Source of the DNA: Candidatus Aenigmatarchaeota archaeon | Lineage (GTDB): Archaea; Aenigmatarchaeota; Aenigmatarchaeia; Aenigmatarchaeales; Aenigmatarchaeaceae | Reading direction: 5' to 3' | Assembly: GCA_028715225.1 (NCBI GenBank) | Contig: JAQUSH010000053.1 | Span: forward strand, 1-5,111 | Length of the DNA stretch: 5,111 nucleotides | Shown here: piece by piece, positions 1 through 3,873 of the stretch | Numbering within the stretch: the first letter of the stretch is position 1 | Layout: the number at the start of each line of letters is the position of its first letter | Made by a program: the position numbers and the translations under genes | The notes under the pieces: model-generated | Told to the model about the DNA's origin: nothing | Databases searched by the model: none | Seen by the model: the letters and a program-made list of their open reading frames with translations, nothing else

Positions 1-1
1 G

Positions 2-553
2 GTTGGTAGAATTGAAACTGGAATATTGAAACCAAACACAAACATTATCTTTGAACCATCTGGTGTTAAAGGTGAAGTTAAAACAATAGAAATGCATCAT
101 GAAATGGTTTCAGAAGCAAGACCTGGTGACAATGTAGGTTTCTCTGTAAGAGGAATCGGAAAAACTGATGTTAAAAGAGGAGACGTTGCTGGTCCGGTAG
201 ATAACCCACCAACAGTTGCAGCAGAATTCACAGCACAGATAATCGTACTGCAGCATCCAAATGTTATAACAAAGGGTTATACGCCAGTATTCCACGTACA
301 CACATCGCAGACAGCATGCAAGATAATTGAAATCCAGAAGAAACTAGATCCAAAGACAGGTGCTGTTCTACAAGAGAATCCTGACTTTATCAAAGCAGGA
401 GACGCAGCGATCATAAAATGTGTACCAAACAAGCCTCTAGTGATAGAAGACAGCAAAACATTCCCTGAATTAGCAAGATTCGCTATCAGAGACATGGGTA
501 TGACTGTTGCAGCAGGAGTTTGTTTGAGCGTAACACCAGCAAAGAAGGGATAA
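2..553 (+). CDS. tuf: Translation elongation factor 1-alpha (aEF1A/EF-Tu), C-terminal part, 5' end outside window
   Basis: This GTPase delivers aminoacyl-tRNA to the ribosomal A site in the cytoplasm. Only the last 183 residues are present; the frame is open from base 2, so there is no start codon here and the GTP-binding domain lies upstream. The visible part begins in domain II with [12 protein letters not shown]. Domain III follows, with [13 protein letters not shown], the block around [16 protein letters not shown], and the near-C-terminal [18 protein letters not shown], all typical of archaeal and eukaryotic EF1A. Family members are about 420-440 residues, so somewhat over half the gene is missing. 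A TTG at 26 could be mistaken for a start, but it lies inside domain II. Nothing is broken in the visible part. The gene ends in a hairpin and T-tract, so rpsJ, 960 bp downstream, is probably not cotranscribed with it. Confidence 0.97.
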   Translation, partial: VGRIETGILKPNTNIIFEPSGVKGEVKTIEMHHEMVSEARPGDNVGFSVRGIGKTDVKRGDVAGPVDNPPTVAAEFTAQIIVLQHPNVITKGYTPVFHVHTSQTACKIIEIQKKLDPKTGAVLQENPDFIKAGDAAIIKCVPNKPLVIEDSKTFPELARFAIRDMGMTVAAGVCLSVTPAKKG

Positions 554-581
554 TACCCTTCTGACCTTTTTCTTTTTTCTT
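543..581 (+). terminator. Hairpin plus T-tract at the end of tuf
   Basis: AGAAGGG (543-549) and CCCTTCT (556-562) form a perfect 7-bp stem with a 6-nt loop, ATAATA (550-555). The tuf stop codon TAA (551-553) lies inside the loop. A T-rich run, CCTTTTTCTTTTTTCTT, follows at 565-581. Archaeal RNA polymerase is known to stop at T-tracts, usually without needing a hairpin, so the T-tract is the safer call. The hairpin may instead protect the mRNA 3' end or be partly chance. Confidence 0.75.
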
Positions 582-604
582 ACAAATTAGCGGGAGCTAT
601 AGGG

Positions 605-619
605 TTTAAATCCTTTTCT
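605..619 (+). promoter_or_regulatory. Box A promoter with pyrimidine tract for the gene at 635
   Basis: TTTAAATCCTTTTCT. The TTTAAA box begins 30 nt before the ATG and its centre is about 27 nt upstream. That is the usual distance from an archaeal TATA box to the transcription start, so the transcript probably begins at or within a few bases of the ATG. The purine-rich AGGG just upstream could serve as the TFB recognition element. Confidence 0.75.
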
Positions 620-634
620 AAACAAAACTAAAAT

Positions 635-886
635 ATGTATCGGATAAACAAAGTTAAAACTGGAAAACTTGGTATTATGGTAGAAACTGATGAAGGAGTA
701 TATGTTTTTCCTAAAGATAGTGAAGTAGGAAGACGCGCAGATGAAGGAAGACACCTAGAAGTTATTGATATCGGCAATAATGAATATGTTGCAAGATTAT
801 ATGTTAATGTTACAAAGGGTAAAAGAAAAGTAGGGGAAACAACAATAAAGATATCTACAAAGACTAAACAAGACAAGTTATTTTAG
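635..886 (+). CDS. Unrecognised small protein, 83 residues, probably beta-rich with a basic tail
   Basis: I do not recognise this protein. It has no signal peptide, membrane segment or cysteine. Residues 1-60 alternate short hydrophobic stretches with turns (KLGIMVETDEGVYVFP, then HLEVIDIGNNEYVARLYVNV), which suggests a small beta-barrel or beta-sandwich. Residues 61-83 are rich in lysine and threonine (KGKRKVGETTIKISTKTKQ). The overall basic charge would fit nucleic-acid binding, such as an OB- or SH3-like fold, but no specific motif supports that. The ATG at 635 is chosen because a box A begins 30 nt upstream and no ribosome binding site is visible. The gene lies between tuf and rpsJ, on its own promoter, and codon use resembles its neighbours. 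It looks real because it is bracketed by promoters and has its own leaderless-type start. Confidence 0.75.
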   Translation: MYRINKVKTGKLGIMVETDEGVYVFPKDSEVGRRADEGRHLEVIDIGNNEYVARLYVNVTKGKRKVGETTIKISTKTKQDKLF

Positions 887-897
887 TTGTATATGGG

Positions 898-912
898 TTT
901 AAATCTTTTTCT
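898..912 (+). promoter_or_regulatory. Box A promoter with pyrimidine tract for the gene at 927
   Basis: TTTAAATCTTTTTCT. The box begins 29 nt before the ATG at 927 and 11 nt after the previous stop codon. This 15-mer is identical to the one at 3845-3859. The five-T run could also help end the transcript of the gene at 635. Confidence 0.78.
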
Positions 913-926
913 GTTCAATTAATTTT

Positions 927-1463
927 ATGAGAAAAGCTTTACCAGCGAAGGTTCAGATGGATAAGCGCGAAGAATTTCTGAAAGGAATCGCTTTACATGT
1001 CGATACTTTACAACCGCTTTCTTCAAGTTGGAGAAGATATGGTAGCGATGTAAGGGAAGAGCTTCCAGACGGATATGTCAAGCTGAAAGATTATCATGGG
1101 TTTGATATAAAATATATGCCTTTAGCAAGAGATTGTGAAGCTAGAATGATTATTGAATACAAAGGAAAACAAGTTTTAAGCATGATTCGAACACATGGGT
1201 ATGGAGAAATGAAATGTTGGGGCAGACCCTCATTTACTGATGTACAGGTTGAGGACATTATTCCTGGAAATTGGGAGAACGAATTCAACAAGATTCTTGC
1301 AATGGGTATCAATGATGCACCTGGTAAATATTATGATAAAATAAAAAAATCTGCAGAAACGGCAGAAAATAAGAGAAGAGCAGAACAACACAAGAGAGAT
1401 AACAGAGAAATGGCATTGCGTCAGAGAGAAAATAGAGCAGTCAGATTAGGTTTATCACGATGA
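927..1463 (+). CDS. Unrecognised protein, 178 residues, mixed fold with a long charged C-terminal helix
   Basis: I do not recognise this protein. It appears soluble and cytoplasmic, with no signal peptide or membrane segment. Residues 1 to about 130 read as a mixed alpha/beta domain with several aromatic-rich patches, such as SSSWRRYG, DYHGFDIKYMP and MKCWGRPSFTDV. Residues 135-178 are a long run of charged residues (KRRAEQHKRDNREMALRQREN), likely one extended basic helix of the kind that often contacts RNA or ribosomes; that role is inference. An internal Met at residue 11 is a possible later start, but the box A 29 nt upstream favours 927. It sits between two other promoters just before rpsJ. 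A ribosome-linked role is tempting from the location, but its separate promoter weakens that argument. Confidence 0.8.
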   Translation: MRKALPAKVQMDKREEFLKGIALHVDTLQPLSSSWRRYGSDVREELPDGYVKLKDYHGFDIKYMPLARDCEARMIIEYKGKQVLSMIRTHGYGEMKCWGRPSFTDVQVEDIIPGNWENEFNKILAMGINDAPGKYYDKIKKSAETAENKRRAEQHKRDNREMALRQRENRAVRLGLSR

Positions 1464-1485
1464 ATTTTAGCTAAACAATAATCTA

Positions 1486-1492
1486 TTTAAAC
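1486..1492 (+). promoter_or_regulatory. Box A promoter for rpsJ
   Basis: TTTAAAC begins 29 nt before the rpsJ ATG. The rpsJ start is fixed independently by family alignment, so this spacing anchors the leaderless reading of the other genes. Unlike most promoters here, it lacks the CTTTTTCT tract. A perfect 10-bp palindrome, TTTAGCTAAA, lies just upstream at 1466-1475; its significance is unknown. Confidence 0.75.
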
Positions 1493-1514
1493 CTTCAATT
1501 GTCTTATTAATTCT

Positions 1515-1835
1515 ATGCAGAAAGCAAGAATCAAACTTTCAAGCACAGATCCTGTTAAGATACAGCAGGTATGTGATGAATTAAAGGCGATATCTGAAAA
1601 GTTTGGAATAGTCATGAAAGGACCGATTCCGATGCCTACTAAGAAATTGAAAGTTACAACAATGAAGACGCCTTGTGGCGATGGTACAGGTCATGGAAAC
1701 GCAACCTGGGACAACTGGGAAATGAGAATACACAAGCGTGTTATTGACATTTCTGCAGATGAACGAACTTTAAGACAAGTTATGCGAGTAACAGTTCCTG
1801 AAGGAGTTCAGATTTCTATACAGTTAAAGGATTAA
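1515..1835 (+). CDS. rpsJ: Small ribosomal subunit protein uS10
   Basis: This is a component of the 30S subunit head. The 106-residue protein starts MQKARIKLSSTDP, a family-like N-terminus. It carries the uS10 signatures PIPMPTKKLKVTT (residues 38-50), WEMRIHKRVIDISADERTLRQVMRVTVPEGV (residues 68-98) and a C-terminal beta-strand ISIQL. Between PCGDGT and ATW it has about four extra residues (GHGN, 59-62) compared with the archaeal sequences I remember (GEGTATW). This is at the tip of the extended hairpin loop, which in ribosome structures reaches towards uS3 and uS14. In other archaea the gene is usually next to tuf; here two unrecognised genes lie between. The transcript appears leaderless. 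The gene runs tail to tail into the minus-strand gene, with one base between the two stop codons. Confidence 0.97.
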   Translation: MQKARIKLSSTDPVKIQQVCDELKAISEKFGIVMKGPIPMPTKKLKVTTMKTPCGDGTGHGNATWDNWEMRIHKRVIDISADERTLRQVMRVTVPEGVQISIQLKD

Positions 1836-1836
1836 A

Positions 1837-2466
1837 TTAAAACATCCAGTCTGGTAGTTTTTCTATGGTATCTTGTTTTTGTTTGCCTGTTGCTGCTTCC
1901 ATTGAAATACTCTTTTCTTTATCACGCTGTTTTTCTACCCAAGGAAGTATTATTTTAAATGCCTCTTTCGCGAATGCATCATAATACTTGACCACTTCAT
2001 TTTTTTCAACGCCACCGAATTTGGCCTGAAATTCATTTGCTGGCATTGTTCCATTTCCTTCTATGTTTGTATATATTTTACCCATTACTGCAAAGTCTAA
2101 AGAATCCAAAGCAGCTGCAAGGTTATTTTGTGGTGCCTTTCTAAAGTCATCTTCATTGAGATAGCCACGGGCATAAATAATATTCTCTAAAATACATTTA
2201 GTAAATTCAATCGGAATTATATGGCAAGAGATCGGTTTAACGCTGTTATCCATTGATGTGCCTAAGCCGGCAACAGCAATTTCAACACCAGATAATCCCT
2301 TGACACTAGTTTTAGCAAGCATTTTAAGTGCGTAATCCCGCATTCTCCCCACTTTATCTATACGTGCATATCCATTTTGGCATACTATATTTGCATGTGT
2401 CATATCTGTTAATAGTTTAGCGTAATCGTGCAAAGAAAGTTTATCCTTTTCAGCAAATGTTGTCAT
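1837..2466 (-). CDS. Unrecognised soluble protein, 209 residues
   Basis: I do not recognise this protein. The frame stays open on the minus strand up to 2601, but the upstream 45 codons are antisense to the tRNA gene (GRFELP is a familiar false product of that kind). The start at 2466 is supported by a box A beginning 31 nt upstream. The protein has no signal peptide or membrane segment. An alternating helical N-terminal part (LSLHDYAKLL, YALKMLAKT) is followed by a hydrophobic strand and turn (GVEIAVAGLGTSMDN, residues 60-74). A middle helical part and a lysine- and glutamate-rich segment (about 177-204) end in LPDWMF. Its three cysteines (29, 81, 91) form no metal-binding pattern I know. 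It is the only minus-strand gene in the window and separates rpsJ from tRNA-Ser. Confidence 0.8.
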   Translation of the reverse strand: MTTFAEKDKLSLHDYAKLLTDMTHANIVCQNGYARIDKVGRMRDYALKMLAKTSVKGLSGVEIAVAGLGTSMDNSVKPISCHIIPIEFTKCILENIIYARGYLNEDDFRKAPQNNLAAALDSLDFAVMGKIYTNIEGNGTMPANEFQAKFGGVEKNEVVKYYDAFAKEAFKIILPWVEKQRDKEKSISMEAATGKQKQDTIEKLPDWMF

Positions 2467-2470
2467 AAGG

Positions 2471-2478
2471 TATATATT
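2471..2478 (+). promoter_or_regulatory. Probable TATA box for tRNA-Ser
   Basis: TATATATT is centred about 30 nt before the first base of mature tRNA at 2504, giving a predicted start a few bases upstream of the tRNA, with a leader for RNase P to remove. It lies inside the leaderless promoter of the divergent minus-strand gene, between that gene's box A and its ATG. Confidence 0.55.
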
Positions 2479-2482
2479 GATT

Positions 2483-2497
2483 AGAAAAGAATTTAAA
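2483..2497 (-). promoter_or_regulatory. Box A promoter with pyrimidine tract for the minus-strand gene
   Basis: Read on the minus strand from 2497 this is TTTAAATTCTTTTCT, two changes from the block at 898-912 and 3845-3859. It starts 31 nt before the ATG at 2466. It lies only 7 bp from the tRNA 5' end, so polymerase loading here and tRNA transcription must compete. Confidence 0.72.
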
Positions 2498-2503
2498 CTT
2501 ATT

Positions 2504-2600
2504 GCCGAGTTGGCCCAGCGGTACGGCGCAAGCCTGGAATATATCTCAGAAAGCTTGTTCCCTTCGGGGTTCGGGAGTTCGAATCTCCCACTCGGCGCCA
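2504..2600 (+). tRNA. tRNA-Ser(GGA) with a 12-nt intron and encoded CCA
   Basis: This tRNA reads UCC (and UCU) serine codons. The acceptor stem is a perfect 7 bp, GCCGAGT (2504-2510) with ACTCGGC (2590-2596), followed by discriminator G2597 and encoded CCA. The D stem is GCC/GGC (2513-2515, 2525-2527), with the invariant GG at 2520-2521. The anticodon stem is CAAGC (2529-2533) with GCTTG (2553-2557). The T arm is GGGAG/CTCCC around TTCGAAT (2573-2589). The long variable arm (2558-2572) has a CCC/GGG stem capped by a UUCG tetraloop, making it a class II tRNA. The anticodon loop is 19 nt; removing 12 nt after position 37 leaves CTGGAAA, with anticodon GGA (2536-2538). Class II shape, discriminator G and loop sequence all agree on serine. 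The mature length is 85 nt including CCA. Confidence 0.95.
2540..2551 (+). other. tRNA-Ser intron at position 37/38 with a relaxed bulge-helix-bulge splice structure
   Basis: Removing TATATCTCAGAA from the gene restores a 7-nt anticodon loop. CTGG (2534-2537) pairs with TCAG (2546-2549), giving a 4-bp central helix that includes one G-U pair. The 3' splice site lies in a 3-nt AAA bulge (2550-2552), cut after the second A. The 5' site lies after AA (2538-2539), in what would be the other bulge, but the inner helix is absent, so that side is an open 8-nt loop. Archaeal tRNA-splicing endonuclease is known to cut such sites; relaxed forms like this generally need a broader-specificity enzyme. Confidence 0.85.
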
Positions 2601-2607
2601 TTTAAAT
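2601..2607 (+). promoter_or_regulatory. Box A promoter for the membrane protein gene, abutting the tRNA CCA
   Basis: TTTAAAT begins at the base after the tRNA CCA end and 30 nt before the ATG at 2631. Any TFB recognition element must therefore lie inside the tRNA acceptor end (GGCGCCA). It lacks the CTTTTTCT tract. Confidence 0.72.
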
Positions 2608-2630
2608 AATTCTGAAATGCTATTCTGCTT

Positions 2631-3089
2631 ATGTTTGAAAATGAGATAATGGTTGCTATCGCCAATATTGTTCCGACAACTGAGCAGATCGGCGGAATAA
2701 CACTTGGTCTTTCATTAGGGATGAGTCCTTTCACAGTTTTATTAATATCATTAACAGTCAACTGTCTGTTATTCTTCCCGATTTATTTCGGCCTGACATT
2801 TATGCACAACAAATTCCTTTACAAAATAAAACTATTTGAAAAGTATCTGCAGAGGATACAGAAGAGAGGTAAACCACTGGTCGATAAATATGGTTTCCTC
2901 GGACTTACATTGTTCATAGCAATACCTACTCCTTTGACAGGAACATATACCGCGTCAACGTTAAGCTGGTTCCTGAACCTTAACTGGAAGAAAGCGTTCT
3001 TAGCAATCGCTCTAGGATCTGTGATAGGCGCATTGGTGATATTTTTCGGTTATTACGGACTTTACAATATACTGAAGACAATGTTTTGA
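2631..3089 (+). CDS. Small integral membrane protein of the COG2426 / 'small multi-drug export' type
   Basis: The 152-residue protein resembles the family Pfam names Sm_multidrug_ex (PF06695), whose transport function is poorly supported by experiment. The pattern is a loop with EQIGGITLGLSLGMSP (18-33), then a hydrophobic span around 34-58 containing N44 and P50. A basic, probably cytoplasmic stretch follows (61-86: KFLYKIKLFEKYLQRIQKR). The family hallmark is KYGFLGLTLFIAIPTPLTGTYTAS (86-109), followed by another span at about 121-145. Hydrophobic pattern and charge suggest three to four membrane segments with a re-entrant loop. Its length is near the family norm, and the N-terminus lacks a cleavable signal. 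It follows tRNA-Ser directly on its own promoter. The stop TGA (3087-3089) touches the next gene's box A. I assign the family with fair confidence; substrate and role are unknown. Confidence 0.8.
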   Translation: MFENEIMVAIANIVPTTEQIGGITLGLSLGMSPFTVLLISLTVNCLLFFPIYFGLTFMHNKFLYKIKLFEKYLQRIQKRGKPLVDKYGFLGLTLFIAIPTPLTGTYTASTLSWFLNLNWKKAFLAIALGSVIGALVIFFGYYGLYNILKTMF

Positions 3090-3104
3090 TTTAAATCTCT
3101 TTCT
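3090..3104 (+). promoter_or_regulatory. Box A promoter with pyrimidine tract for the gene at 3119
   Basis: TTTAAATCTCTTTCT is one change from the identical pair at 898 and 3845. The box begins 29 nt before the ATG at 3119 and at the base right after the stop codon of the preceding gene, so any upstream promoter element lies within coding sequence. Confidence 0.76.
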
Positions 3105-3118
3105 GACAATATTATAGT

Positions 3119-3829
3119 ATGGTTAATTTAGGTTCTGATAAACTGATTAGCAGAAGAGAGGTAAGCAAAAAAGAGACGCGCGAATACAGAGAATTTCTAA
3201 GAGTATATGATTTTAATGAAGATGAAGTAAGAAGAGTAGGAAACGTTGAACAGCAGTTAAGGGGGCAGCTACTTCTTGAAAAGGGCCATGTTACCCAGAG
3301 ATATATCCCAGACCCAATACTTGGTATGAATGCAGACTGGACACTGGAATTTGATTCATTATCCGAGGAGCATGATGATCAATACAAAGGAACTGTTACA
3401 CTGGCAATTGATATTGAAAGATCAACACAAAAGAAAAAGATATACGTATTTGAAAACACAGTTGATGATACAGATGACAAACGTTTCAATATTGATATGA
3501 AAGGAAGAGCTGGAAAATCAAAGCATTCTATAGCATATGAACTATGGGTTCAGGAACAGCTTCCTATATTATTGCAGCAAATACCAGCATGTGATGAGGT
3601 TGCCAGATTATGCGAAATAGCTGGAGTAGAAGAGATGCTACTGCAGAAAAGATATAATATATTCTTAGATGATTTCAGAGCATATTATAATGAAATATTG
3701 AAGAATGATAAATCACTTAAAGCAGTTCAGAGAAAATCAAAAGCCATCAACTGGCTGATAATGCGCAGCAGACTGTTCGAAGTGAAAGAGGTTGCAGGAG
3801 AATTAGTTACGTTATTTAGTAATATTTAA
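3119..3829 (+). CDS. Unrecognised charged soluble protein, 236 residues
   Basis: I do not recognise this protein. It is soluble, with no signal peptide or membrane segment. Residues 1-60 are strongly charged and look helical (SRREVSKKETREYREFLRVY, then EDEVRRVGNVEQQLRGQLL). Residues 72-128 look like a beta-rich domain: WTLEFDSL, then GTVTLAIDIERS, KKIYVFENT and KRFNIDMKG. Residues 135-236 are mainly helical (IAYELWVQEQLPILLQQI, KRYNIFLDDFRAYYNEIL, AINWLIMRSRLFEV). Two cysteines (158, 165) make no clear metal site. It lies 44 bp upstream of the radical SAM gene with near-identical promoter sequence, so the two could be co-controlled; a functional link is only a guess from position. The start is supported by the box A spacing. 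Confidence 0.82.
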   Translation: MVNLGSDKLISRREVSKKETREYREFLRVYDFNEDEVRRVGNVEQQLRGQLLLEKGHVTQRYIPDPILGMNADWTLEFDSLSEEHDDQYKGTVTLAIDIERSTQKKKIYVFENTVDDTDDKRFNIDMKGRAGKSKHSIAYELWVQEQLPILLQQIPACDEVARLCEIAGVEEMLLQKRYNIFLDDFRAYYNEILKNDKSLKAVQRKSKAINWLIMRSRLFEVKEVAGELVTLFSNI

Positions 3830-3843
3830 GCATCCAGTGATGC
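3830..3843 (+). other. Small hairpin between the 3119 gene and the radical SAM promoter
   Basis: GCATC and GATGC form a 5-bp stem around the loop CAGT, starting right after the stop codon and ending one base before the box A. It could be a weak 3'-end structure, helped by the T5 run at 3853-3857, or an operator-like site beside the promoter. It is short enough to be chance. Confidence 0.35.
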
Positions 3844-3844
3844 G

Positions 3845-3859
3845 TTTAAATCTTTTTCT
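3845..3859 (+). promoter_or_regulatory. Box A promoter with pyrimidine tract for the radical SAM gene
   Basis: TTTAAATCTTTTTCT is identical over all 15 bases to the promoter at 898-912. It begins 29 nt before the ATG at 3874, which supports that start and a leaderless transcript. Confidence 0.78.
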
Positions 3860-3873
3860 ACTGAATACATTTT

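Noticed and set aside
628..876. An 82-residue minus-strand hydrophobic reading frame opposite the gene at 635
   Set aside because: It has no promoter in the right place and is the mirror of a gene that has one; its hydrophobicity reflects antisense of lysine- and glutamate-rich codons.
1466..1475. Palindrome TTTAGCTAAA upstream of rpsJ as a regulator-binding site
   Set aside because: It is only 10 bp in AT-rich DNA, with no second copy seen in the window, so I do not call it an operator.
1954..1960. TTTAAAT followed by a pyrimidine-rich stretch on the plus strand, a possible antisense promoter inside the minus-strand gene
   Set aside because: No ATG lies 29-31 nt downstream and no plus-strand gene follows. 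The bases encode FKII of the minus-strand protein, so chance in AT-rich DNA explains it.
2534..2552. Reading the tRNA as a pseudogene because of its 19-nt anticodon loop
   Set aside because: All stems pair perfectly, CCA is encoded, and removing 12 nt at the standard 37/38 position restores a normal serine loop.
2467..2601. Upstream extension of the minus-strand gene to an ATG at 2601, giving 254 residues
   Set aside because: The extra 45 codons are mostly antisense to the tRNA-Ser gene and include GRFELP, a well-known false translation of tRNA genes. The box A spacing supports the start at 2466.
2546..2761. A 71-residue minus-strand reading frame overlapping the tRNA and the membrane protein gene
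   Set aside because: It reads antisense through both a clear tRNA and a membrane protein with family motifs, and its end (WEIRTPEP) is another typical antisense-tRNA product.
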